Part shown: positions 23,083-33,957 of the stretch, one piece after another
How the letters are laid out: each line of letters starts with the position of its first letter
How positions within the stretch are numbered: the first letter of the stretch is position 1
Source of the DNA: Cryptomeria japonica
Taxonomy: Eukaryota > Streptophyta > Pinopsida > Cupressales > Cupressaceae
Assembly: GCF_030272615.1 (NCBI RefSeq)
Contig: NC_081408.1
Span: forward strand, 303,711,450-303,775,449
Direction: 5' to 3'
DNA length: 64,000 nucleotides
Program-made: the position numbers and the translations under genes
Notes under the pieces: model-generated
Told to the model about the DNA's origin: nothing
Seen by the model: only the letters and a program-made list of their open reading frames with translations
Database searches by the model: none

Positions 23083-23740
23083 TTGGTCGATGCACCCCTG
23101 ATAGGTGATCATCCTCTTATTTTCAATTTTCCAGATGAAAAGATATTCATGATCAAAGCAGCACTTCCATGGAAACTATACTTTGATGGTTCATATACTA
23201 AGAATGTCTTGGGGGAAGGCATTCTATTTATCATGCCTCAAGGTGATAGCATCCTAAAGTCTTACAGGTTAACTTTTCCATGTACAAACAACATAGCAGA
23301 ATATCAAGCCTTGATCACAGGACTCAGACTAGCCATACAATGGAAACTAAAAGAGCTACATATATATGACGACTCCTAATTGGTCATCCAACAAGTCACA
23401 GATGAATATTAGACCAAGGATGATAAAATTATGTCATAAAAGCAAATGGTGGACAATTTAAAAGCATCATTTATGACTATCACCTTTGAGAAGATACCTA
23501 GAGATCATAATTGAGCTGTTGACGCCATGGATACCATTTCATCTCTCCTAGATCTTCCACAAAATTCAACATGCTACGAGTTCTTGGTAGAACAAATTTG
23601 GATTCCCGCTTATGAAATCCCCGAATCCAAGATGATATGTCACCTTGTCGGTTCTGAATCCCTATGGTATGGTGAGTTCTACACCTACCTCCACAATCAC
23701 ACACTTCCTCCTAACCAATCGAATAACCAACGCAAAATCT
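23083..23740 (+). pseudogene. Gypsy C archaeal-type RNase H, copy 1
   Basis: WKLYFDGSYT with the first Asp, CTNNIAEYQALITGLRLAI with the Glu, and LHIYDDS-stop-LVIQQV with the later Asp make up a second RNase H, typical of Tat-lineage Gypsy elements. It is followed by AVDAMDTISSLLDLPQNS and WYGEFYTYLHN, the bridge that leads to integrase in copy 2. Stops at about 23378, 23411 and 23437. The integrase that should follow is deleted here. Confidence 0.85.
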
Positions 23741-24372
23741 TCATTCATAAGTTGTACATAGCATCCAACTCAAATACATACATAAGTTGTACATAGCATC
23801 CAACTCCAATAAATATCCAAAAGAATGCCAAAAACATTCAGATGCAATTCCTGAATAAAATACAAAAAAATCAAAATAGTAAAGAAAAATCATACATCCA
23901 AACGGTGAACAACCACTCCGATGGCACCTTGGGTAAGTAAGATGGTGAAAACCTGGCAAACAAGCACCACTCATAAAGGCTATGGCTCCATTTTCTTTTA
24001 GACTTGTTGCGATCACATTCATTATATCTACTCATCCATTAGTCAAACCATGGCTTGTTATTGATCTGCAATTAAGGATAGTACTTCATGCATCCCGCTT
24101 TTTCATAGTCATGTCTAAACTAGGGGTAATGCCCTTAAACTATTAATGGAAGTGGATTCTGCATTACTTGTGATTCAATGACTTATTCATTCAAAACTAT
24201 CTCACAAAATCCAAAAAATTCAAAACTGTCTCAAAAAATCCAAAAACATTCAAAACAACTCACAAAATCCAAAAACATCATAAAAACATCTGAAATCAGC
24301 CAAAAACATGGCAATACATAATATCTGTTGTACATATGCATCACAACAAACATCAAACAAACATTTTGAACT
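23741..24372 (+). other. Copy 1 tail: integrase deletion junction and repeats
   Basis: After CTTCATTCA (23739-23747) the sequence jumps to what in copy 2 follows integrase (33953 on), so about 1.17 kb carrying integrase is missing. At the junction a 35-bp unit (CATAAGTTGTACATAGCATC...) is repeated in tandem at 23746 and 23781. From 24185 to 24310 there are short repeats of TCACAAAATCCAAAAACAT. At 24372 copy 1 jumps again over the equivalent of 34510-36367. Confidence 0.75.
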
Positions 24373-25376
24373 GATGTTACACCCCCATCATCACTTGATC
24401 CACTACTACCCCTGCAACACCCACACTATCTCACCGTGGAGGACCCATCACACCACCACTTCTTTGCATCCTCTCAGACTTCTCTGATCTCGCTCGATGC
24501 ATCTATGAATAACTTAGTGCCTGCTGACTAGATCTCACCACCTACTCATATAAACCCCACCAATAGTCAACCTCTCCACCTGTCCATCATAGCTCCCTCA
24601 CCAAAGAATCAGTTGGTGAATCATGTCCCTATACTCCCTCCAAGGCCCGAACTCTCCCTTGCAACTGGATCATGCTACCAACTGCCTCATCTCTCTCCCG
24701 CAACACTATAGTCAACTCTAAATCTAGTGCAAACAACTGAACATCTCTAGCTACAGCCTCTACCTCCATCTCCTCCATCCATGCCTTGGCTACTATAAGT
24801 CATGTCTACATATATACTAGTATATGCTCTCACGCATCTCCCATCCCCGTCAAATACTCTCCTCCACTTGTATCTCCCTCTCCTCCACTAGTAGCCCCCT
24901 CTCCCATATCCATAGGTGCCTCCCCCATATCCCTGCCACCTAATTTGACTCCTCCTTACATCAAAGGATCCTGTGATAGTCGCAATGGCTGCCTACCTCT
25001 CCCTCTCCACTATAACCGTCCTCTTGCACCACCTCCACCTCCAAATCCACCCCACCTCCTCCTCCTCCTTCACCACCACCTCCCTCACCTCCTCCTCCTC
25101 CTCCTCTATCAACTCTACCTTGTCCATCTACTATGAGTCCTCAACCTCCTCTCCTCCTCTATCTCTGTGTCCTATCATCCTCAAAAGCTGGAATCAGCTC
25201 CACCTGATCCGATATATGTGGCATAGGATGTATAGTAATATACTATGTGTACTCATTTGTTACCCCTGCATCTACAACCTCGACCTCATATGCCATGGTC
25301 TCGCCTATAAATTATGAAACTCTGGTAAAGCCTGATCATACGGTAACACTCTCCCCCTTTGGAATCTCTCTCGTAC
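24373..25376 (-). pseudogene. Truncated antisense PMD-gene tail, copy 1
   Basis: This kilobase matches 36368-37386, the 3' portion of the antisense PMD gene near the right end of C. It lacks the PMD itself. Read on the minus strand it encodes a short coiled-coil-like stretch and Glu/Gly-rich low complexity from the GAG/GGA triplet runs (plus-strand CTC/CCT at 25045-25110). It ends at GTACCA, where copy 2 gag begins directly, marking the duplication breakpoint. Confidence 0.7.
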
Positions 25377-25386
25377 CAAACTTCAA
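25373..25386. other. Breakpoint of the internal tandem duplication in C
   Basis: Left of here the sequence follows 37380-37386 (TCTCTCGTACCA); right of here it follows 16040 on (ACCAAACTTCAAAC). The shared ACCA is a four-base microhomology. The duplicated unit is 16040-25375, about 9.3 kb including S1. Confidence 0.85.
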
Positions 25387-25402
25387 ACAACAACTTTCAA
25401 AA

Positions 25403-27000
25403 ACGGCTCAAACTAGATCAAGGACTAGACAACTAGAAATCGAAGAGGAAAAGGAGGAAAATATCAATACATTCCAAGAACCCCTTGGAGGAAACACAAA
25501 TGATGAAAATCCTAGTACTCCCACTACTGAAGTAATAGAGAGGGCACAACACAACCCCCTCTTCAATCGAATTTTTGATGAAATACTCAAAAAGAACGGT
25601 GATACTCACTTTTTGAGACTTGCTCAAGAGGGAGCCAAACTACCTTTTGATTTTGATACTGCATAATTATGGCAAGCATCAGAACACCATAGTCATAATG
25701 AGGGTGGAAGAGGTCAAGATAACTTCAGATATGACCTTAATCAAGGAAATCCTCAACCTCCTCCTCCTCCTAATGACATGTTGAGGCAACAAGTCAAGAA
25801 TCTATCCCAACAACTCCACAGTGGTGTGAAAACTACCTTGTTTTCACTTAATGATATTTGTCCCTATCCCTTTGATAGGAATATACATATGCCACCTTTT
25901 CCATGAGTGTTTGAAGTACCTAAGTTCAAAAAGTATCAAGGAAAAGGAGAATCTCAATATCATGTCAGGGAATTGAACTCAACTTGTCTAATAGTGGCAT
26001 ATGAAGACACATATTTAATGTGCCTCTTTCCTTAGAGATTGGGGGGAACAACCACACAATGGTTTTCTCGACTAATTGGAAGCATTAGGAAATTTGAAGA
26101 ACTGGTCCAGATGTTCATTTCACTTTATTCATACAACATAGAATGCGATGCCACAATGGCAAATCTTTGTAACACCAAACAAAAACCATGAGAGCTATTT
26201 TCAGCTTTCCTACAACGGTGGAGAGAACTATATAGTAGACGTTCTCTTCATCTACCTGAACGAGATCTAGTGGAAATATTTATTTCCAACTTGAATGATG
26301 AAATGAAATTCCACCTAGACATGAAAGGCACATAATCCTTTGCTGACATGATCACCCAAGGGTTAAAATGTGAATGTGCCCTCATCAAAAAAGGGCTTGT
26401 TAAGATATACAATGAACCAAAAGATGGCCCTCACTTGCTCTTTAACAATGATAAACCCAACTTTTGGAATAAAAAAAAAACATCGTCAATGAAAGGGTTG
26501 TGGATGCAAGGAATATAAAGAGTACACAACCCATGGTCTGATTTGCGGGGCAAAATCCCCCTCCTAAGAACAACATGGTTGCTCCTCTGTAAAATCAAGG
26601 ACACAATGCACCGCAAGAGGAACTGAGACAACAATAGAAAAATTATAAACCAAAACGTACATACACTCCCTTAGGGGAATCTATTGAAACGGTGTTACGT
26701 CAATTGGTCTCTTCAAATCTGGTGACCTTACCAAAGACATCTAATTATGAACCTCAGGTCAAATGTCCATAGTGGAGGGATAGTGAACATTGCAAATTCC
26801 ATCAAGGGAAAAGGAATAAAACAAGTAACTATCATAGATTGAAAGATCTTGTTCAAAATATTATTGACTGAGGAGAGATAGAAATTGAAGGACACGACCC
26901 AAAAACATCAAATAATGATCATCTCATGTTTAAGAATCCACTTCCTCACAAGATCAAAGGGGTCCTTCCACTTAAGGATGAAACACAGATACCAATGACT
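25403..27000 (+). pseudogene. gag: Gypsy C gag, copy 2, start codon ACG
   Basis: Aligned with copy 1, the initiator ATG is ACG at 25403-25405. The frame is nevertheless open from upstream to the TAA at 25664-25666. The gag core follows (TTTQWFSRLIGSIRKFEELV, ELFSAFLQRWRELYSRRSLH, LVEIFISNLNDEMKFHLDMK) at about 26040-26330, and then a degraded finger (EHCKFHQGKRNKTSNYHRLK) near 26786-26845 in which the last Cys is Tyr. It has no leader of its own, because the duplication joint is 28 bp upstream. Confidence 0.82.
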
Positions 27001-28132
27001 ATACGCGAGCCTCTTATAATTATACTATGAATCACCTTTCTGATGCTAATGAACAAATTACAACCATTACAATAAAAGATCCAAGCCCTACCTGCAATTT
27101 TGTTATGCGTCGTAGCAAGATCACCATTGAAGCAGCTCCACAAGGCATAACGTCCATCCCAAAGCAATATAACCTTGTGGAACAATTAGATAAGATGCCC
27201 GCACTTATATCCATCTTAGAGGTTTTGCACCTATCCCCATCTCATAAAACAATCTTGGATCAAGCTCTCCAAGAGGCGTCAGTCCTTGCCAATCTAAATA
27301 CAAATCAATTTCAAGCTATGGTTGGTAATCTAAGGTCATCACCATGTCTCACTTTCTTTGAAAGCGATAATACATTCTTCTAACAACCTCATAATGCCTC
27401 ATTCCATATTGAAGAATTTATCAACCAACACAGGATCAAGCGAGTCTTGATCAACAATGGAGCAGGCCTAAATATATGTACATTATAATTGGTCACAACA
27501 CTGGGATATGCAGTGAAATTAGTGGACCCTCACAAAAAGATAACCATGAAATCCTATGATGATGCAAAGCGTTCTTCAAAAGGAGTAGTTGTGTTACCAA
27601 TCCTAGTGGGCCCAGTGGTGAAATACATCATATGTCAAGTTTTGGACCTTCCACTATTGTATAATTTGTTGTTATGAAGACCTTGGATACATGCCATGCA
27701 AGCCGTTCCATCCACCTATCACTAGTGTATCAAGTTTCCTCATAACGGTGTAGAAATTAAAATCCTGGGCGATGCAAATCCATTTGCATATTGTAACAAC
27801 ATCAATAATCAGCCAAAGATTATCATTCCCAACAACAAAGAAGCTATCCCATCCACATCATATGTAATTCCAACCTCTCTTTACAGTTCAAACACCACTA
27901 TACCAAAGCAAGAGAAGCTAAAGATGAAAATAACAGAGGAAGGTCTTGGGGATTACAATCTAAGCCAACTCTTTTGTGTTCAGCAACTACCCACTTCCCC
28001 TAGAACTCATGGTAAGACTCAAATGTTACTTCAAACACCACTACTCAATACAGCATGCACTTTGGTGCCTTTTATCCTTCTAAAGAGTCAGGAAGAGGAG
28101 ACCAGAGATGAGGACTTAGCAGAATGGATCTA
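27001..28132 (+). pseudogene. Gypsy C protease, copy 2, and start of linker
   Basis: The frame 27027-27383 (linker LHLSPSHKTILDQALQEAS) leads to VLINNGAGLNICTL near 27444-27485, where the catalytic Asp of the usual D-N-G-A is Asn, then KSYDDAKRSSKGVVVLPILV and IICQVLDLPLLYNLLL with a TGA before RPWIHAMQ. Copy 1 has the Asp but a changed Gly, so the two copies are damaged at different residues of the same motif. The linker is cut at 28132 by S2. Confidence 0.82.
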
Positions 28133-29372
28133 TGGTGCAGGAGCACCTAGTCTCAAGAAGTTCCATGAGTTCAAGAGTGATGTCATGAGTAATTTCAATA
28201 ATTTTTGAGTTTATAAGGTCTATTTGAGTTATTTCAAATCATAATGTAAGGCTATGTAAGCCATTTTTCATAAATTGTCGAAAAGGTCCTCATGAAGTTG
28301 AAATGTTCCAAAATGTGTTAAAAGACCCAAATAAGGGTAATAAGGATGTAAAATGCATAAATGAGGAGTTCCAAATTGGTTAAAGGGTAGTTAGGAGAGT
28401 TCCCAAGGATGAGAATCACTATTTAAATGATGTAATGTTGATCCAAACTGAAGAGAAAGAAGGAGTACATTTTGATTGAAATTGGGAATTCAAAAACCTT
28501 TGTTTTGCAGTCCTAAAACAATTTTCTTCTCTATTTCCAGGCCTTGTATGGCCATGTAAGACATAGAAATGGTTTATAATTATTATGAAAAGTTAGGGTA
28601 GTGAGTTAACATTATTTTGGATTTGGTTTGGTGTTTTTTAATGAAGGAATGAATGAGTTATGTTAGTTTTTGTAAAAACAGTTTGTAAACCCTCATTTAC
28701 AAAGGTGTTTGCAAGGGTTTGATCATATTCCAATTTTTAACCATGGAAAAAATATGAATCTTAGTTATTATGAGAGTAGATTCAAGAGGCTTTTAGATGG
28801 ATTTTATTTCATATCAAATGGGTTTGTATTTTGGGAGATATTTGATGCCCTAGGCGAACTGTACATGCACAATTCTTGTTTTTCTGTAACAGTCAAAGCG
28901 GTTTTGGTAAAGAGGCCATAACCCTTAAATAAACCATTGGATTGTTCTAAATTTTTGATATGTTTTAGTAATCCTAGTTATCCACATCTCCACTGAAGCA
29001 ATTTATAAAAGGTTGTCTTCTTTGAAATATGTTAATAACAAAATGCAAGGTATAAAAACTGTCACAACTGGGATAGATTTGGAAGGTGATTAGAAGCATG
29101 AAGTGGATGAACTCATGATTGATTGGTATGATTTTGTAAGGATATGATGAAAGTTTTGTGATTAATTGAATGTTATTTATTGAATGTTTAAGTTTATGGA
29201 ATGTAAAGGTTGTAAGGATCTTTGATAAGATTGAGGAACCTATCATATTTGTTATTGATTCAATGATAATAAGGTGTGTTGTTACATGGGAAATGCCTCT
29301 AAAATATTGTTTAGGTGATTGGATCAGCATGATCCTTGATGGTTTTTTGGTTTTACATGATTCTTTGCATCA
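28133..29372. mobile_element. Solo LTR S2 (TSD ATCTA)
   Basis: A 1240-bp block missing from copy 1 starts TGGTGCAGGAGCACC and ends TTGCATCA, with ATCTA directly repeated at 28128-28132 and 29373-29377. It has no coding region beyond short frames. TG...CA ends and a 5-bp TSD indicate a solo LTR, family unknown. Its position in the protease-RT linker of copy 2 shows it came after the duplication, or after the copies separated. Confidence 0.85.
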
Positions 29373-30650
29373 ATCTATAAAGAACCTATCACCATGGAAA
29401 TCCCACAAGTTAAGCTTCCCACATATCAATATGGCAAAGGCCTTATCATTATGCAAAGAATAGGTTATGGTGGTCAGAGTGCTTTGGGACCTCACAAGAA
29501 AGGATGATAGGAGCCATTGTAGCTTGAATTAAAGCCTAAAGATAACACTAGATTAGGCTTTCAAAAGGAGACTCTTCCTAAACTCAGATTCAAAGGGAAA
29601 CCCAAAAAACCTCTATATCAGTCTAATACTCTAAAGAGGCCACCCTTGATTATATCAACAACACCAAGAACCACACCAACTACCCCAATGAGGTTGAGAA
29701 TCCCAGGAAATACCATCCACAACACCAATCATCCCACCCATCAAACCAACAACCCCATCAACAACAACAACCGCATCAACAACACCATTAGCAATATCAG
29801 AACCCCTAACAACATCGACAAGACTGATAATTCCATCAGAAGCAGCATATTCAACAATGTCGATATTCCTAGTATTAGATTCACTGATCCCAATAATCCT
29901 CCCAGCAACACCAACCATTCCATCTCCAAAGGTACATCAGCCAATTACACCTGCAGTGTTTAACTCAAAAGATATCTTGGTTTTGTATAGTAATCAGATG
30001 TTGGAAAGAGACTCAGAGACCAACTCACATGGGTGGGAATTTGATTCAGTACATCTCAATACTTCAGATGAGGAAGACGCATCACCACCTCCACCACACA
30101 AAGAAATCCCTATTTACGGAGAAGCACAAATTAAAACCTCTTGGGTTCCTAAACTGGAAACATCTTCCACAGACCCTACATCACATCCTATGCCTAATTC
30201 TGATAGGGAGAGTACCATCAACGACCTTCACCACAACGTCTCAAACCTCACTGATGCATATTATGAACTTAACCTGATCGATAAGGTAATGCCCATTATC
30301 CATCCTAAACTCATCGAATGGAACCAACCAAATCCTCCATTCCTTGACCAATTCCAAAATGATGAGGCAATCATTGACTTTTTGGAACTACGAGATAACA
30401 TACCAAGTGGGGATCACAAAGGTAGATTCACCATTGAACTTAATAGCATCGCATACTTCAGGGCGGATGCCAAACCTTTCAGTTGCAAAAATATTAAATT
30501 AAAACATGGATCTTCCAGTGAAAACCGCACTGTGGCATTGTTTTATCCCAAAAAAGTAAAAAGAAAGAGCATGTCTAATGGTGAAAACATCTTTGAGGTG
30601 CCTATGGATGAAAGGTTTGACATCCTCCCCTCCAGTGCAAATCAGGAATG
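29373..30650 (+). pseudogene. Gypsy C protease-RT linker, copy 2
   Basis: It resumes after S2 with the G-patch-like block (RIGYGGQSALGPHKKG, TRLGFQKETLPKLRFK) and the Asn/Thr/Pro-rich run at 29646-29930. From 29857 to 30650 one long frame of 264 codons remains open (LERDSETNSHGWEFDSVHLN; QFQNDEAIIDFLELRDNIPS), ending at the TGA at 30649. This is better preserved than in copy 1, where five stops fall in the same stretch. Confidence 0.7.
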
Positions 30651-30654
30651 ATCA

Positions 30655-31428
30655 ATGGTCCTTATTGAGGAAACAAAAGAATTCAATGTGGGGACCCCTA
30701 AAACTCCTCATGAAATACATCTGGCATCTCTTTTAACTCCAGAGGAACAACCTAAGTTTGTAGAATTCTTCCAGAAGCATCAGATCAACTTCATATGGTC
30801 ATATGCAGACATGCCTAGTCTAGATGATCTTGATTTAGTCATGCATGACCTCACTGTGGTAGAAGGAGCTAAACCAGTAAAACAAAAGCTTTGCAAGATG
30901 CATCCCCAGATTGTAGTACTAGTCAAAGCAAAACTTAAGAAACTCATGTATGTTAGTTTTATTAGACCAATTGATTATGCAGATTGGATATCCAACATTG
31001 TACCTAATGGAAAACCAAATGGGGGCATCTGTATCTGTACTAACTTCAGAGATCTAAACAAGGCATGTTCTAAAGATGACTTCCCCCTACCAAATAGTGA
31101 CATGATTGTAGACCTAACATCAAGACATGCCATGCTTTCTCTTATGAATGGCTTTTCAGGGTACAACCAAATAAAGATCACACCAGAGGATCAATATAAG
31201 AAAACCTTCACATGTCCATGGGGAACACACTATTGGAATGTAATTCCTTTTGGTATAAAAAATGCAAGGATGACCTATCAAAGAGAAATGACTATCATCT
31301 TTCATGATATGATGTATACCATAATGGAGGATTATATTGATGACTTATTGGAAAAATCTTTAACCAGAGAAGGTCATCTAGAAATATTAGAGAAAATCTT
31401 TGACAAACTAGAAGAATATCATGTTTGA
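30655..31428 (+). pseudogene. Gypsy C reverse transcriptase, copy 2
   Basis: An open frame of 257 codons has the Ty3-type RT blocks: FIRPIDYADWISNIVPNGKP, FRDLNKACSKDDFPLPNSDM, LMNGFSGYNQIKITPEDQYK, TFTCPWGTHYWNVIPFGIKN and EDYIDDLLEKS. The catalytic motif is YIDD instead of YVDD, which keeps both Asp residues. The conserved MDGFSGYNQI has Asn for Asp. The TGA at 31426-31428 is at the same place as in copy 1, so this stop probably predates the duplication or was shared by the parents. Confidence 0.9.
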
Positions 31429-32118
31429 CTCAACCCAAAGAAATGTTTCTTTGGAGTAACCTCGAGGAAGCTTCTAGGATACATTATTTCAAGAAAAATC
31501 ATTTTGGTTGACCTAGCAAAATTAAAAGCAATCATGGACATGCCACCTCCAAAGAACATCAGTCAGCTAAAGACATTACAAGGGCGAGTTCAATCCATCT
31601 GAAGATTCATTGCACAACTAGCAGATAAGTGCCATCCTTTTACACATATGTTATACAAAAACATCCACTTTCAATGGGATGCCAGATGTCAGCAAGCATT
31701 CCAAATGGTTATGGACCATCTCATGAATACACCATTGCTAATCCCAATAGATCCAAGTAGACCTCTATTTTTTCTATATTTTAACAACAAATACGACATT
31801 AGGAGTACTGCTAGCACAACATAATGCAAAAGGGAAAGAGTGTGTTTTTTACTACATCTCTCACACACTAGTCAGCTATGAACTCAATTACACAACAATT
31901 GAGTGAGCTTTCTTAGCAGTAATATTGGCAGCCACTAAACTGAGTCACTATGTGTTAACACATAAAGTAGAACTCATTGCAATGATTGATCCACTAAAGT
32001 ACTTACTCAACAAAGAAGCATTGACAGGTCGCTTGGCCAAATGGGTGATGATTCTAAGTGAGTTTGACATCGAGAATGTGGACCGTAAGGCTATCAAGGG
32101 CAAGTTATTAAAGATCAG
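31429..32118 (+). pseudogene. Gypsy C RNase H, copy 2
   Basis: RT thumb (NPKKCFFGVTSRKLLGYII) and connection lead to the RT-linked RNase H: PLFFLYFNNKYDI, ECVFYYISHTLVSYELNYT, AATKLSHYVLTHKVELIAMI and LTGRLAKWVMILSEFDIENV, up to about 32110. A frameshift lies near 31810 and stops near 31602 and 31907. This copy keeps the 63 bp that copy 1 has lost and has no insertion at the S1 site, where the uninterrupted sequence is TAATATTGGCAGCC. Confidence 0.85.
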
Positions 32119-32790
32119 TTGGCTGATGCACCCCTCATTGGCAATCATCCTCTGATTTTCTATTTTCTAGATGAAGAGATATTCTTGACTAAAGTAACAC
32201 AACCATGGAAACTATACTTTGATGGTTCATATAATAGGCATTGCTCAAGGGAAAACATTATGTTTATCATGCCTCAAGGTGATAGTATCCCAAAGTCTTA
32301 CAAGTTAACTTTTCCATGTACAAAAAACATAACAAAATCCGAGGCCTTGATCACAGGACTCAAACTACCCATACAATGGAAACTGAAAGAGCTACAGATA
32401 TATGGCAACTCCCAATTGGTCATCCGACAAGTCACATATGAATATCAGACCAAGGATGATAAACTCATTTCATACAATTAAATGGTGGACAGTTTAAAAG
32501 CATCATTTACGACTATCACCTTTGAGCAGATACATAGAGATCAAAATCAAGCTGTTGACGCCATGGATACCATTACATCTCACCTAGATCTTCCACAAAA
32601 TTCAACACACTATGAGTTCTTGGTAGAACAACTTTGGACTCCTACTTATGATATCCCTGAATTCAAGATGGTATGTCCCCTTATCGGTTTTGAATCCCTA
32701 TGGTATGGTGAGTTCTACACCTACCTCCACAATCAAACACTTCCTCCTAACCAATCGAATAACCATCGTAAAACCTTCATTCACCAAAAC
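32119..32790 (+). pseudogene. Gypsy C archaeal-type RNase H, copy 2
   Basis: A frame from 32119 shows WKLYFDGSYNRHCSRENIMF with the first Asp, CTKNITKSEALITGLKL where the usual NNIAEYQAL is altered (catalytic Glu retained only in a changed context), and LQIYGNSQLVIRQVTYEYQT where the second Asp is Asn. After a TAA at 32479-32481 it continues MVDSLKASFTTITFEQI and AVDAMDTITSHLDLP. Catalysis looks lost. Confidence 0.83.
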
Positions 32791-33957
32791 GCTTGATATA
32801 CCATCAATGTTGAAACTCTATACTGAAATAGTCTTGATGGTACTCTCCTTCGATGTCTGGAACAAGATGAGATAACAAAGGCCTTGGAAGAGGTATATGA
32901 AGGAATTTGTGGGACTCACTCAAGTGGTCCTTCCTTAGCAAAGAAGATCATGTGCGTTGAATACTATTGGCCATCCATGGAAAAAGACTCATACTCTTTT
33001 GTCAAAAAATGCATGAAATACAAAGTTCATGGAGACCTGATACATGCACCAGCATAGGAATTGGAACCAATCACAAAACCATGGCTCTTTTGTCAATGGG
33101 GACTTGACCTTGTGGGTAAAATTCATCCGTCTTCATCCAACGACCACAAATTCATTATTACCACCATCGAATACTTCACAAAGTGGATAAAAGCTGTTCA
33201 AATTACCCAAGTCATTGACAAGCAAATCGCCTCATTCATCCTTAATTACATCATTTTCTGGTATGGTATACCCATGTCCATCATCATAGATAATGGGCTT
33301 CCTTTCAAAAATCAGGATGTCCATGAACTATGTGAGAAGTTTCACATCCAAAACTGCTTTTCCACTCCCTATTACCCACAAGGAAATGGTCAAGCCGAAG
33401 CATAAAACAAGAAAATATTATGAATCCTCAAGAAGACAGTCAATGATGCTGGTCATGATTGGCACGTTCAATTAAATCCAGCACTATGGGTGTATCAAAC
33501 TAGCATTCGAACCCCTACATGCACAACTCCCTACTCACTGGTCTATGGCGTAGAAGCCATCCTTCCTATTGAGGTCGAGATACCATCTCTACGGGTTTCC
33601 TTGCATAATCTGATAGATGATGAAGCATACTAAGTCTCCCATTTTCAAGACTTGGAACTACTTGATGAAAGGCGACAAGTTACATACAACCATCTCAAGG
33701 CCTATCACCAATGCATGAGCAAAAGCTATAATCACCGAGTTTGACCTCATGCATTTGAGGTAGGTGATCTTGTTCTTAGAGAGAATCCTCATAACCAACC
33801 AAATAGAGAACATTAGGGAAATTTTGAATCAAACTGGTTGGGTCCATATGTTATCAGTATTGTATTTGGGTTTGGGGCATATCAGTTGGCTACTTCAGAA
33901 GGAGACCTGCTAGCAGATCCAATCAACAACATGCACCTCAAACGGTTCCATACATAA
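32791..33957 (+). pseudogene. Gypsy C integrase (only copy)
   Basis: The rve core is open from 33061 to 33405: WGLDLVGKIHPSSSNDHKF with the first Asp, FWYGIPMSIIIDNGLPFKNQ with the second, and YYPQGNGQAEA with the Glu, so DDE is intact. Upstream the HHCC finger is broken by stops. Downstream, after a TAA at 33403-33405, the C-terminal region continues (TPYSLVYGVEAILPIEVEIP, FEVGDLVLRENPHNQPNREH, NWLGPYVISIVFGFGAYQLA) to LKRFHT at 33957. No chromodomain is visible, as expected for Tat. Confidence 0.88.

Noticed and set aside
24786-25317. Proline and histidine rich plus-strand ORFs as genes
   Set aside because: They are shadows of the Glu/Gly-rich low-complexity part of the antisense PMD gene copy; no domain.
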